A DNA stretch of 64,000 nt from DATCJA01 sp963734635 (GCA_963734635.1 CAVTIA010000007.1:1-64000); one strand, 5' to 3'. Positions 36,412 through 45,553 are shown, counted from the first letter of the stretch. Program-made: numbers and translations. Notes: generated by a model from the letters alone, not told the origin.

Positions 36412-36686
36412 ATCCCGTCACCATGGCGGGTATCAGCGTCCTTCGCCTCGCCGATCGCGAACTCACCGCGATCGGCGCGCGCCAGCAGCTCGCGGGCGAC
36501 ATCGACCTGGTCAACCGCCACGAGGATGTCCACGGCACCAAGGCCGTCGATGAAAATGCCGTGCGTCGTACGGAGTGTCTCGCCCTTCACATGCGTCTCG
36601 ATCCCATGCGCCTCGAGGAACGCGCGCACTTGCTGCTCGGCGAACTGACCCTGCACCGTTGACACGACGACGTAATCGGTGTCCAT
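36408..36686 (-). CDS. DUF2007-type small protein
   Basis: A 92-residue cytosolic protein matching the DUF2007 'putative signal transducing' fold: VVVSTVQGQFAEQQVRAFLE, then AHGIETHVKGETL and LVAVDQVDVARELLARADRG. Such proteins have a ferredoxin-like fold and unknown function. It is first in a two-gene unit with the PH-domain protein. Upstream lies the AT-rich repeat tract. Confidence 0.75.
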   Translation of the reverse strand: MDTDYVVVSTVQGQFAEQQVRAFLEAHGIETHVKGETLRTTHGIFIDGLGAVDILVAVDQVDVARELLARADRGEFAIGEAKDADTRHGDGM

Positions 36687-36714
36687 CAGCGCACCTCGAC
36701 CATACTTACTTTTC

Positions 36715-36905
36715 CGGGTTCATCGAACTCCATCGGTGCATTGGTCCATCCTTGGATCAATGCATCATTGATTGCATCATCGAATCAATGCATCCAATGG
36801 GGCAATTCAATGGATCGACCATGTCAATCGGTGGATCAATGAACCATTGAACCCCATGGTCGAATCGATGATCAGGATTCATCGATCATCCCCGATTGAC
36901 ACATT
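36715..36905. repeat. AT-rich tract of TCAATG/ATTGA repeats
   Basis: No gene in 36687-37022. From about 36715 to 36905 the sequence is much richer in A and T than its surroundings and is full of short words such as TCAATGCATC, GATCAATG, CCATTGAA and GATTGAC, in both orientations, about ten in 190 bases. They are not a clean tandem array. It separates the DUF2007 unit from the SDR-amidase unit and could be a regulatory or structural element. Confidence 0.6.
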
Positions 36906-37022
36906 GATCTGTCTAGATCCGGCGCGCGAAAACCGCGGACGGCAGAATCGCGAACACAGCGAGGACTCTCGCGCAATGAAGTCGTTTCGACATATGACCC
37001 CTCCGTTGAGAGAAGTCGGACG

Positions 37023-37619
37023 CTAAGCCGTAGGTTCGATGACTTGCCCCGTTTCTCCGCCCTCGACACTCCGCACGTACACCTGCGCCACCGCCGCGGC
37101 GGGGATGCCCCCGGTAAGGGGTCGCCCGAGCTTCTGAAGCGTCTCCGTCACCCACGGCGGGCTCACGACGTTTACGCGAATACCACGCGGCGCTTCGAGC
37201 GCTGCAGCGCGACCAAAGCCTTCGAGCGCCGCATTGACGAGGCTGACCGCTGCGGAGCCACGCATCGGATACCGCGCAAGATAGCCGGCCGTGAACGTGA
37301 ACGAACCGTCGTCAGCGATCGAATCTAGCGCAAGCCGGAAGAGGTTCACCTGTCCCATCAGCTTGCTTCGAAGGCTGAAATCGAAGTCGGCGTCCGTGAG
37401 CTCGCCGAACGGCTTGAAAGCAGCGCGACCGGCAGCGTTGACCACGGCATCGACACGACCGATTCGCGCAAGGAGCGCACGGATCGACGCCTGATCCATG
37501 ATGTCCACCTTTTCGGGCGACTTCTGCTGGCTCGCGAGAACGAGTTCGTGACGGCCTAGGAGTGCAGCAACGACCGCCGATCCAATCGTGCCCGACGCCC
37601 CGACGATGAGAATCCGCAT
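37023..37619 (-). CDS. Short-chain dehydrogenase/reductase
   Basis: A 198-residue SDR. Residues 1-20 (MRILIVGASGTIGSAVVAAL) hold the GxxGxxG nucleotide-binding motif. VDAVVNAAGRAAF corresponds to the NAG motif and FTAGYLARYPMRGSAAVSLV to the active-site region. The usual YxxxK is not present: the stretch reads RYPMRGSAAVSLVNAA, without the Lys. This short form resembles KR-like SDRs whose substrate is unknown. The start at 37619 is chosen because the Rossmann motif begins there. It is separated from the amidase by eight bases. Confidence 0.8.
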   Translation of the reverse strand: MRILIVGASGTIGSAVVAALLGRHELVLASQQKSPEKVDIMDQASIRALLARIGRVDAVVNAAGRAAFKPFGELTDADFDFSLRSKLMGQVNLFRLALDSIADDGSFTFTAGYLARYPMRGSAAVSLVNAALEGFGRAAALEAPRGIRVNVVSPPWVTETLQKLGRPLTGGIPAAAVAQVYVRSVEGGETGQVIEPTA

Positions 37620-37627
37620 GTGCGTGA

Positions 37628-38917
37628 TTATGTGTTGAGCAGACGTTGAATCCGCACAGCCGTCTGGAGAAGTCGCGCGTCCTGGCCATGTTCCGCCGTA
37701 AGCTGGAGTCCAACGGGCAGGGCCGGGGTCGGCATCGGTATCGAAATCGCCGGCGTGCCCAACGCGGTCCATGGTGCATTCATCCGCGCATCGCCGGTGG
37801 TGGAGAGACCGCGAGGGGCGGGTCCGGTCGCCGCCGGCACAAGGATCACCGGCGTCGTCTTGTAAAGGTCGGACAGCCGCGTCTTCCCCTCTGCAATGTG
37901 CCGCCTCGCCCGCTCGTACTGTTCGGCGGACATCTTCAAACCCTTTTCGACGAGATCGGCAACGTCGAGCAGACGTGCTCCATGCTCCCTCCACCGCTGC
38001 TCGTGCACGCGTGCGCCCTCGTAGAACATCACATCAGTCGTAGCTGCCTCGAGCGTCCTGAGCAAGTCCGCGATATTTATCGTCCTGATCGAGACACCTG
38101 CTCGTCGCAAGACCGTGATTGCTTTCTGGAAAGCTTGTGCCATCGCGGCCTCGACTTCGGCGAGCGGCTCCGGCACGCCCAACGCAAAGTCCTCCTCTCG
38201 TCCCGGCGCGTATCCGATTGCGCGCCATAGGACGGCCATGTCCGCCGCTGTACGAGTGAAGAAGCCGACGGTGTCGAGGCTCTTCGCGAATTCCATGACG
38301 CCGTCAGTAGAGATGACCCCGTAGCTTGGCTTGAATCCAGTGACACCGCAGTACGACGCCGGCCTCAATATCGAACCGCGTGTCTGCGTTCCAAGCGCGA
38401 AAGGAACCATGCCAGCCGCAACCGCCGCCGCTGATCCGCTGGAGCTACCACCGGGGGTGTGCTCGAGGTTGCGGGGATTGCGCGTCGGCGCAGGGGTTCG
38501 GTACGCGAACGCCGTCGTGTGGGTTTTGCCGAACAGGATGGCGCCCTGCTTTCTGAGCGAAGTGACGATCGCCGCATCCGTCGATCCGAGCCGGCCTTTG
38601 TAGATCGCCGATCCGTACTCGGTCGCGAGCCCCCGCGTCTCCATGATGTCCTTGGCGCCAAAAGGGATCCCCGCGAGAGGGCCGTCACCCAACGACGGCT
38701 GTGGCACGACTTGAACCCACGCATGAATCGACGGGTCCATCGTTCGGATGCGCTCGAGGCAGGCCTGCGCCGCCGACGCGCGGTCACGGCGCGAGGCGGC
38801 AAGCCACTCTGAGAATGTCTCCATTCGCGCCGTCTGCACCGCGCCGGCCAGCGGGCGCGCAGATACCGCCGCCACCGAGAGCGCGCCGAGAAACGACCGT
38901 CGATTCAGAACCGTCAC
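37628..38917 (-). CDS. Tat-exported amidase-signature hydrolase
   Basis: About 429 residues. The GTG at 38917 follows AGGAGG by four bases and gives a twin-arginine signal (NRRSFLGALSVAAVS). The amidase-signature triad is visible: Lys in GIPFGAKDIMET, and the Gly/Ser-rich TPGGSSSGSAAAVAAGM with cis-Ser and nucleophile region, followed by ALGTQTRGSILRPASYCGVT. It should hydrolyse amides or nitrile-derived substrates in the periplasm. It precedes the SDR and follows the beta-hydroxyacid dehydrogenase by 25 bases; the three are probably one operon. Confidence 0.86.
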   Translation of the reverse strand: MTVLNRRSFLGALSVAAVSARPLAGAVQTARMETFSEWLAASRRDRASAAQACLERIRTMDPSIHAWVQVVPQPSLGDGPLAGIPFGAKDIMETRGLATEYGSAIYKGRLGSTDAAIVTSLRKQGAILFGKTHTTAFAYRTPAPTRNPRNLEHTPGGSSSGSAAAVAAGMVPFALGTQTRGSILRPASYCGVTGFKPSYGVISTDGVMEFAKSLDTVGFFTRTAADMAVLWRAIGYAPGREEDFALGVPEPLAEVEAAMAQAFQKAITVLRRAGVSIRTINIADLLRTLEAATTDVMFYEGARVHEQRWREHGARLLDVADLVEKGLKMSAEQYERARRHIAEGKTRLSDLYKTTPVILVPAATGPAPRGLSTTGDARMNAPWTALGTPAISIPMPTPALPVGLQLTAEHGQDARLLQTAVRIQRLLNT

Positions 38918-38942
38918 GACGCCTCCTGCGGTTCGGGCACCG

Positions 38943-39836
38943 TCACGTGTGCTGCAGCGCCGCAGCACCAGACATCTGCTCCAGCACCTTGAAGACCACG
39001 GCGAAATCCTCCTTGGCGAATCCCATCCCGCGAGCCGCCGTCAGAAATTCGTTCGTCACGGCCGTTGTCGGCAGCGGCACGTCGAGCCGCCGGCCCATTT
39101 CGAGCGCGAGCAGCATGTCCTTCTGCATCATGTTCACGTTGAACCACGATTCGTCCGGCAGCTTCAGTACGAACGGCCCGCGGTACTGGACCATCGGCGA
39201 AGCGACGACGCTGTGCGTGAAGACGTCGACAGCCACCTCGCGCGAGATGCCGCTCTTCTCGGCCAGCATGATGCCTTCGCTGAATGCCAACATCTGCACG
39301 GCGAGCTGGAGGTTGTGGGCAATCTTGAGCGAGAGTGCGAGTCCGTTGTCGCCGACGTGAGTGACCTTGGGCCCGACATCGTCGAGGACCGGCTTGATGC
39401 GATCGAAGGTGGCACGGGTGCCGCCCACCATCACGCTCAGCTTGCCCGCTTCCAGCGTCGCAACGCTGCCGGATACCGGGGCATCGACCATGTCGCCCCC
39501 TCTGGCGCGAACCTTCTCCGCCACCGCGCGACTGACAGCGGGACTCACCGTGCTCATGTCCACGACGAACTTGCCCTGCCGAACGCCCGCGAGAAAACCG
39601 TCGGGACCATCGGAGACACCTTCGAGCGCTTTCGAATCGGTGACCATTACGAAGATCACATCGGCGGCCTCGGCAACCGCCCTGGGTGAGTCTCCCCACT
39701 TCATGCCGCGGTCGACCAACCACTGTGCCTTCGAGCGGGTCCGGTTGTACCCGACGACGGTATGTCCCTTGTCGAGCAGACGATTCGCCATGCGGCTGCC
39801 CATGGCGCCGAGTCCGATGTATCCCAGATTAGCCAT
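38943..39836 (-). CDS. NAD-dependent beta-hydroxyacid dehydrogenase
   Basis: A 297-residue member of the 3-hydroxyisobutyrate dehydrogenase family. It has the N-terminal Rossmann GYIGLGAMGSRMANRLLDKG, VVDMSTVSPAVSRAVAEKV, the substrate-binding APVSGSVATLEAGKLSVMVG, and catalytic Lys in SLKIAHNLQLA. Likely substrates are short beta-hydroxyacids such as hydroxyisobutyrate or tartronate semialdehyde, but specificity cannot be read. It is first in the unit with the amidase and SDR and divergent from the dicarboxylate symporter. Confidence 0.88.
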   Translation of the reverse strand: MANLGYIGLGAMGSRMANRLLDKGHTVVGYNRTRSKAQWLVDRGMKWGDSPRAVAEAADVIFVMVTDSKALEGVSDGPDGFLAGVRQGKFVVDMSTVSPAVSRAVAEKVRARGGDMVDAPVSGSVATLEAGKLSVMVGGTRATFDRIKPVLDDVGPKVTHVGDNGLALSLKIAHNLQLAVQMLAFSEGIMLAEKSGISREVAVDVFTHSVVASPMVQYRGPFVLKLPDESWFNVNMMQKDMLLALEMGRRLDVPLPTTAVTNEFLTAARGMGFAKEDFAVVFKVLEQMSGAAALQHT

Positions 39837-39910
39837 AAAACGCGGTCCTCCCAGGCGCCCTACGCTACCACGCGCAGGACGCCCGAATCAGGTGTAGTAT
39901 CTGCCTCGCC

Positions 39911-41215
39911 ATGGAAGCCACTGTTGCGACCCATCCGCCGGTTGCCGCCGCCGCCGCGCGAAGAAAGCCGTTCTATCGAAGCCTGTGGGGACAGGTGCTC
40001 GTCGGCGTTGCGGTCGGCATCGCCCTCGGGCTGGTGTCCCCGTCCACCGGCGAAGCGATGCAGCCGCTTGGCCTCGCCTTCATCCGCCTGATCACGATGG
40101 TCATCCCGCTGGTCATCTTCTGCACCATCGCAGCCGGGATTGCCGGTATGGACAGCATGAAGAAGGTGGGCCGTGTCGGCGGCAAGGCGCTGATTTATTT
40201 CGAAGTCGCGACAACCCTTGCGCTCGTCATCGGTCTGGCGGTCGGCGCCCTCACGCAGCCGGGCGCCGGGTTCAACGCCGACCCCGCGACGCTGAACGCA
40301 GACGCGGTGGCCGGTTTTGCGGGTCAGGCCAAGGCGCAGACGATCACGGACTTCCTGATGCAGATCATCCCGACGTCGGTCGTCGAGGCCTTCGCACGCG
40401 GGAGCATCCTCAGTGTCGTGTTCGTCTCGGTGCTGTTCGGGTTCGCGCTTTCCACACTCGGATCGCGAGTCAAGCCGCTGCTCGACATGCTCGATGGGTT
40501 GACGCAGGCCGTCTTCGCCGTCGTCAACATCCTCATGCGCCTGGCGCCAATCGGCGCATTCGGGGCAATGGCCTTCACGATAGGCCGGTTTGGCCCGAGC
40601 GTTCTTGGCTCGCTGGCTCAACTGATTGTGACGCTGTGGATCGTGTCGGCGCTCTTCGTCGTGATTGTGCTTGGCGGCATTTCGCTTGTCGCGGGTTTCA
40701 ACATCATCAAGTTCCTGAAGTACATCCGGGAGGAGATCGTTCTCGTTTTATCGCTGAGCTCCTCCGATCCGGTTCTCCCGTCGTTGATGAAAAAGCTGGA
40801 GAAGCTCGGATGTTCGAAAGGCCTCGTCGGCCTCGTCACGCCAACGGGATACGTGTTCAACCCCGACGGCAGCTGCCTGTACATGGCACTTGCGGCCGTG
40901 TTCGTCGCCCAGGCCACCAACACGGTACTGACAGCGACGGATTACATCACTCTGTTTGCGGTTGCCGCATTGACGCACAAGGGCGCGAGCGGCGTGCAGG
41001 GCGCGTCTTTCATCGCGCTTGTCGGCACACTCATGGTGATTCCGTCGATCCCGGTGGCAGGCATGGCGCTGATTCTCGGCGTCGACCGATTCATGAGCAT
41101 GTGCCGGGCGACCGTGAACGTCATCAGCAACGGCGTGGCGACGCTGGTCGTGGCACGCTGGGAGAAAGAGCTCGACGCCGAGACGCTGCGATCGAATCTG
41201 GCCTCGGTGACGTAA
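39911..41215 (+). CDS. Dicarboxylate/amino acid:cation symporter (DAACS family)
   Basis: A 434-residue inner-membrane symporter related to DctA and GltP. It has about eight helices and two hairpins. Visible motifs are PLVIFCTIAAGIAGMDSMKK, the hairpin serine stretch LVLSLSSSDPVLPSLMKKLE, and GLVTPTGYVFNPDGSCLYMA, where most relatives have FNLDGT. GASGVQGASFIALVG corresponds to the second hairpin. It imports C4-dicarboxylates or acidic amino acids with Na+ or H+. It converges on gabD. Confidence 0.88.
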   Translation: MEATVATHPPVAAAAARRKPFYRSLWGQVLVGVAVGIALGLVSPSTGEAMQPLGLAFIRLITMVIPLVIFCTIAAGIAGMDSMKKVGRVGGKALIYFEVATTLALVIGLAVGALTQPGAGFNADPATLNADAVAGFAGQAKAQTITDFLMQIIPTSVVEAFARGSILSVVFVSVLFGFALSTLGSRVKPLLDMLDGLTQAVFAVVNILMRLAPIGAFGAMAFTIGRFGPSVLGSLAQLIVTLWIVSALFVVIVLGGISLVAGFNIIKFLKYIREEIVLVLSLSSSDPVLPSLMKKLEKLGCSKGLVGLVTPTGYVFNPDGSCLYMALAAVFVAQATNTVLTATDYITLFAVAALTHKGASGVQGASFIALVGTLMVIPSIPVAGMALILGVDRFMSMCRATVNVISNGVATLVVARWEKELDAETLRSNLASVT

Positions 41216-41233
41216 CAGGCGCCGGGCGCGCCG

Positions 41234-42712
41234 TCAGATTCCACCTAGGCAGATGTACTTGATCTCGAGGAATTCCTCGATCCCGTACTTCGAGCCCTCG
41301 CGGCCGATGCCCGATTCCTTCACTCCACCAAACGGCCCAACCTCGGTCGAAATGATTCCGGTGTTGACGCCGACGATTCCTGTCTCGAGCCCTTCCGCCA
41401 CACGCCAGACCCGGCCGATGTCGCGACCGTAGAAGTACGCGGCCAGCCCGAACGGCGTGTCGTTCGCGAGCGCGATCGCCTCTTCTTCCGTGCGGAATCG
41501 AAACAGCGGCGCCACCGGGCCGAACGTCTCCTCACGCGCTACCAGCATCGACGAATCCACGTTCGCGAGCACCGTCGGCTCATAGAAACGGCCGCCCAGC
41601 GCGTGCCGCCGTCCACCCCGCAGAATGCGGGCTCCTTTCGAGACCGCATCGGCCACGTGCTCTTCGACCTTTTGCACGGCACGGTCGTCGATGAGCGGCC
41701 CCTGCGTCGCTGATTCATCGAGACCCGACGCCGGCTTCAGCTTTCCAACGGCATCCGCGAGCTTCGAGGCAAACGCGTCGTAGACCGAGTCCTGTACGTA
41801 AATGCGATTCGCGCACACGCACGTCTGTCCCGTATTGCGATACTTCGAGGCGATCGCACCCTCCACAGCCGCGTCGAGATCCGCATCGTCAAAGACGATG
41901 AACGGCGCGTTGCCGCCCAGCTCGAGCGAAACCTTCTTCACCGTGCTCGCGCACTGAGCCATCAGCAGCTTTCCGGTAGCCGTTGACCCGGTGAACGAGA
42001 GCTTGCGGACAGTGGGGTTCGACGTCAGCTCTCCCCCGATCTCCGTTGCGGCGCCGGTGATGACGTTCAAGACACCCTTGGGCAGACCGGCACGCTCGCC
42101 AAGCTCGGCGAGCGCGAGCGCGGAAAACGGAGTCTGCGATGCCGGCTTCAGCACAACGGAACAGCCGGCCGCAATGGCAGGGCCGGCTTTGCGCGTAATC
42201 ATTGCCAGCGGAAAGTTCCACGGTGTGATGCATGCGGCGACGCCGATGGGCTGCTTGAGGACGACGATGCGCTTGTCACGCTGATGACCGGGAATGGTGT
42301 CGCCGTAGACTCGCTTCGCTTCCTCGCCGAACCACTCCAGGAACGCGGCGGCATATGCCACCTCGCCGCGTGACTCGACGACGGGCTTCCCTTGTTCGGT
42401 CGTCATGAGCCGTGCCAGATCCTCACGGTTCGCGATCATGAGATCGAACCACTGGCGGAGCACGATTGCGCGCTCCTTCGCCGTCCTGGAGCTCCAGTCC
42501 GGAAATGCACGAGCGGCGGCCTCTACGGCTTTGCGTGTCTCCGCCGCCCCCAGTTTTGGAACGACGCCAATCGTTTCGCCGGTCGCCGGGTTGTCGACCT
42601 CGATGACTGCGCCGGGCCGAGGCTCGACCCATGTGCCGTCGATGTAGCACGCCTGCCGGAACAGTTTCGGGTCGGACAATGAGATGGTGGTGGGTGCTGT
42701 CGTCGTCTGCAT
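41234..42712 (-). CDS. gabD: NAD(P)-dependent succinate-semialdehyde dehydrogenase
   Basis: A 492-residue aldehyde dehydrogenase. It has ITPWNFPLAMITRKAGPAIA, cofactor GSTATGKLLM, catalytic Glu in VSLELGGNAPFIVFDDADLD, catalytic Cys in NTGQTCVCANRIYVQ, and ETFGPVAPLFRF. Overall wording (SDPKLFRQACYIDGTWVEP; GGVKESGIGREGSKYGIEEF) fits the GabD branch. It converts succinate semialdehyde to succinate. It is downstream of the E2 gene across a 218-base gap with an inverted repeat. Confidence 0.88.
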   Translation of the reverse strand: MQTTTAPTTISLSDPKLFRQACYIDGTWVEPRPGAVIEVDNPATGETIGVVPKLGAAETRKAVEAAARAFPDWSSRTAKERAIVLRQWFDLMIANREDLARLMTTEQGKPVVESRGEVAYAAAFLEWFGEEAKRVYGDTIPGHQRDKRIVVLKQPIGVAACITPWNFPLAMITRKAGPAIAAGCSVVLKPASQTPFSALALAELGERAGLPKGVLNVITGAATEIGGELTSNPTVRKLSFTGSTATGKLLMAQCASTVKKVSLELGGNAPFIVFDDADLDAAVEGAIASKYRNTGQTCVCANRIYVQDSVYDAFASKLADAVGKLKPASGLDESATQGPLIDDRAVQKVEEHVADAVSKGARILRGGRRHALGGRFYEPTVLANVDSSMLVAREETFGPVAPLFRFRTEEEAIALANDTPFGLAAYFYGRDIGRVWRVAEGLETGIVGVNTGIISTEVGPFGGVKESGIGREGSKYGIEEFLEIKYICLGGI

Positions 42713-42779
42713 GACGTACCTCGGTTTCCTCGCGCGTAAGTGATCGAGCCGTTCACACTTCTGGATTCTATCCTTCTCA

Positions 42780-42888
42780 GTTCGTGTTCACGTTCGGTTC
42801 TCGGGTTCGGGTTCACTGGGTCCTGTTCGGCGTTCGGCCTGGGCGCTCCCAGCCGCCGGCGCATTGCTCCTCGAACCTGAACACGAAC
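42780..42888. repeat. Inverted repeat between E2 and gabD
   Basis: GTTCGTGTTCA (42780-42790) pairs perfectly with TGAACACGAAC (42878-42888), with further partial matches between the arms (TTCTCGGG/GAGAACCC type). The rest of 42713-42930 holds no gene. It may be a terminator for the 2-oxoacid dehydrogenase operon or another repeat type. Confidence 0.5.
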
Positions 42889-42930
42889 GGAGAAGCGAGA
42901 ACCCAGAAGCGTGAACGACAGATCTCATGC

Positions 42931-44175
42931 TCAATTCAAGTGAACCCACGGATTAAGGTTCGGCTCCGTGAGCGCGCTGACGAGGTCACGCAGGAACTCA
43001 GCGGCCCGCGCGCCGTCTACTACTCGATGATCGCACGACAATGTCACGGTCATCGTCGGCCGTACCACCGCCTTGCCGTCAACGGCGACGACGCGGTCGA
43101 CTACCGCGCCAACCGCGAGAATTGCGGCCTGCGGTGGCACGATGATCGCGGTGAACGCGTCCACGTCGTACATCCCCAGATTGCTGATTGTGAACGTGCC
43201 GCCGCCGACGTCTTCAGGCCTCAAGCGGCCAACAGTCGCACGCTGCATGAGATCCCGGCGTCGGACTGCGATCTCGGCAACGGACATCGCGTCGGCATGC
43301 GGAATGACGGCCGTAACCACCGCGTTTTCCACAGCCATCGCGAGAGCGATGTTGATCTCGGAATGCACGACGATGCTGTCACCGATCCAGCTCGCATTCA
43401 GGCGAGGATGACGCTTCAGCGTACCGGCCGCGGCGCGCACGATCAGGTCGGTGAATGTGATCTTGACGGCGTGCGACTTCTCGACGGCGGGCAGCATCGC
43501 ATCGCGCGCGGCCTTCAGCGCTCCGGCGTCGACCTGCCTGGTGACGAAGAAATGCGGGACGGTGGTCCAGCTCTGTGTCGTCCGTTCGGCCATCAGGCGG
43601 CCGATCGTCGTGACCGTTTGTGGTTCGTGCCTCGATATTGATTCGTACGTAGTGTCCGGCTTTAGCCGGACCTGTCCCGTGCTCTCTGCGTTCAGCCGGA
43701 CCTGCTCCGCCGCCGCGAGAATATCGTCTGCCAGAATCTCCCCGCCTGGTCCAGACCCTCTCACCTGGTTGAGATCGACGTCATGCTCTTTCGCAAGCCG
43801 CCGCGCCTTGGGCGAGATGCGCGCGGCCGCGGGCGTTGAAGGCTCGCTCGCTGCGACACTGACTGCCGCAACAGGTGATGCGTCGGTTCGTCGTCCGCTG
43901 AGAATATGCGCGGACGTGGACGCCGGCGGTGTCTCGCCGGGCTGAACCAGCCACGCGATCGTATGGCCGACAGGGACGACGTCGCCAGGTTGTGCGGTAA
44001 TGCCGGCGAGAATGCCGTCGCTCGAAGCCTCGACTTCAACGACAGCTTTGTCGGTCTCGACCTCGAGAAGCATTTCGCCCTTGCGGACCTGCTCCCCTTC
44101 CTTTTTCATCCACGAAACGAGCTTCCCGCTTTCCTGCGCCATCTCGAGCGCAGGCATCACAACGCTGACGGCCAT
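42931..44175 (-). CDS. 2-oxoacid dehydrogenase E2 (dihydrolipoyl acyltransferase)
   Basis: A 414-residue E2. It has one lipoyl domain (residues 1-77, with lipoyl Lys in LLEVETDKAVVEVEASSDG), a peripheral-subunit-binding domain (ARISPKARRLAKEHDVDLNQ, GSGPGGEILADDI), and a catalytic domain from about residue 190 ending with SCDHRVVDGARAAEFL, which holds the HxxxD active site. The linker (about residues 157-185) contains VRLKPDTTY, which is a translated copy of the dispersed hairpin repeat. It overlaps the M24 gene by one base. With E1alpha and E1beta it forms a pyruvate-, acetoin- or branched-chain-type complex; E3 is not in the window. Confidence 0.92.
   Translation of the reverse strand: MAVSVVMPALEMAQESGKLVSWMKKEGEQVRKGEMLLEVETDKAVVEVEASSDGILAGITAQPGDVVPVGHTIAWLVQPGETPPASTSAHILSGRRTDASPVAAVSVAASEPSTPAAARISPKARRLAKEHDVDLNQVRGSGPGGEILADDILAAAEQVRLNAESTGQVRLKPDTTYESISRHEPQTVTTIGRLMAERTTQSWTTVPHFFVTRQVDAGALKAARDAMLPAVEKSHAVKITFTDLIVRAAAGTLKRHPRLNASWIGDSIVVHSEINIALAMAVENAVVTAVIPHADAMSVAEIAVRRRDLMQRATVGRLRPEDVGGGTFTISNLGMYDVDAFTAIIVPPQAAILAVGAVVDRVVAVDGKAVVRPTMTVTLSCDHRVVDGARAAEFLRDLVSALTEPNLNPWVHLN
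43645..43702. repeat. Family A hairpin repeat inside the E2 coding sequence
   Basis: CGTACGTAGTGTCCGGCTTTAGCCGGACCTG (about 43645-43674) with a perfect GTCCGGCT/AGCCGGAC stem, followed by a partial second copy ending TTCAGCCGGACCTG at about 43702. It is read in frame on the minus strand as QVRLNAES and QVRLKPDTTYES in the E2 linker. Confidence 0.85.
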
Positions 44176-45533
44176 CAGCTTCCAGCGCCGACCTTTTCGT
44201 GAGCGGCTTCTGCGCGTGCTGCGGACGCAATCATCTCGACCACCTGCGGATTCCGGGGCGCCTCGGTCTCGCGGACAATCGGCAGCGTTCCACCGACCGT
44301 GACGAATGGCGCTCCTGCGACGAGCAGTTCCTCAGCGGGAAACCGCGTGATCACTTCGTGGCCGGTTGGTGTGACGACGATTTCTTCCTCAATCCTGGCG
44401 GCGCTCCAGCCATCGGTTGACGGCCAGAACGTCTCGAGCGCGAACACCATCCCGGGCTTGATCTCGTGCGGGTGCTCGAGCGACACGAGTCGGCTGATCA
44501 TCGGCCGCTCCCAGATTGCCAGACCGATGCCGTGTCCCATCTGCAGCGCAAACGCGGCTTCCTCGCTCGGGAAACCGAACTCCTGCGCACGTGGCCAGAC
44601 CGACGCCACTTCTGCCGTCGTACGCCCTGGCCGGATCAACTCGATCGACGCATCGAGGTAATCGCGGCAGCGCTTGTACGCATCCACCATGGCGCGTGAT
44701 GCTGAGCCGACGCAGAACGTCCGGTAGTAGCAGGTGCGGTACCCCATGTACGAATGCAGGATGTCGTAGTACACGGGATCGCCAGGCCTGAGCACGCGAT
44801 CGGAAAAGACGTGCGGGTGCGGGCTGCAACGTTCGCCCGATATGGCGTTGACGGCTTCGACGTACTCGGAACCGAGGTCGTACAACCGCTCGGCGACAAG
44901 CGCAACCGCTTCGTTTTCGCGCATGCCGGGCTTCATCGCCTTGTAGAGGTCGTAGTAGGCGGCGTCGACCATCATCGCCGACATGTTCAGGAGCGTGATC
45001 TCGTCCTGTGTCTTGATCTCGCGCGCAATGGACATCAACTCCTGGCCGTCTACGACATTGATGCCTTCGCGCTGAAGCGCGAACATGACGGGTGGCTCGA
45101 CGATGTCGACTCCAAGCGGTTCCTTCAGAAGACCACGCGCCTCGAGCTCGATGCGGATCTTCCGGGCGACGTCGGCTTCACGTCCCATTTCGGGCGTCAT
45201 GGAACCGCGCATCGACGGGATGCCTGCGCGCGATCGCTCGCCGAGCCACGGGCAGTTCTGCTGGTGGTGACGGGCGGCGGATCCGAAGTCCCAGAGGATG
45301 GGCTCGTCGTTCTGCGGCAGCAGCGTAAAGCGGCTCACCTTGTCCTGCGCCCACGTGCCGATGTGCGTCGCCGTGATGTAGCGCACATTGTTCATGTCGA
45401 AGCAGAGCAACGCTCCGAGCGAGGATTTCGCCAGCAGTTCCTTGACGCGCGCAAGCCGCTCGCGCCGAAGCCGATCGAAGTCGATTCGCTGCTCCCAATC
45501 CACCGCCATCGTGCCGAACGTTTTCAGCGCCAC
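44175..45533 (-). CDS. M24 family (Xaa-Pro peptidase-like) protein
   Basis: A 452-residue creatinase/aminopeptidase-P fold protein. The N-terminal domain includes GALLCFDMNNVRYITATHIG, and the M24 pita-bread domain follows. Metal ligands seen are Asp in DPVYYDILHSYMGY, His in ALQMGHGIGLAIWE, Glu in FALETFWPS and Glu in RIEEEIVVT. The second Asp is missing: GYRTCYYRTF stands where GYxxDxTRT is usual, leaving Cys. The wording also recalls DddP-type proteins, which use this fold as lyases, so peptidase activity should not be assumed. It lies between E1beta and E2. Confidence 0.8.
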   Translation of the reverse strand: MALKTFGTMAVDWEQRIDFDRLRRERLARVKELLAKSSLGALLCFDMNNVRYITATHIGTWAQDKVSRFTLLPQNDEPILWDFGSAARHHQQNCPWLGERSRAGIPSMRGSMTPEMGREADVARKIRIELEARGLLKEPLGVDIVEPPVMFALQREGINVVDGQELMSIAREIKTQDEITLLNMSAMMVDAAYYDLYKAMKPGMRENEAVALVAERLYDLGSEYVEAVNAISGERCSPHPHVFSDRVLRPGDPVYYDILHSYMGYRTCYYRTFCVGSASRAMVDAYKRCRDYLDASIELIRPGRTTAEVASVWPRAQEFGFPSEEAAFALQMGHGIGLAIWERPMISRLVSLEHPHEIKPGMVFALETFWPSTDGWSAARIEEEIVVTPTGHEVITRFPAEELLVAGAPFVTVGGTLPIVRETEAPRNPQVVEMIASAARAEAAHEKVGAGS

Positions 45534-45553
45534 GATTTGTCTCCTGTTCCGGG

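Noticed and set aside
39985..41262. 425-codon frame overlapping the dicarboxylate symporter on the same strand
   Set aside because: It is a shifted-frame shadow rich in Arg, Gly and His without hydrophobic segments, while the symporter frame shows all family motifs.
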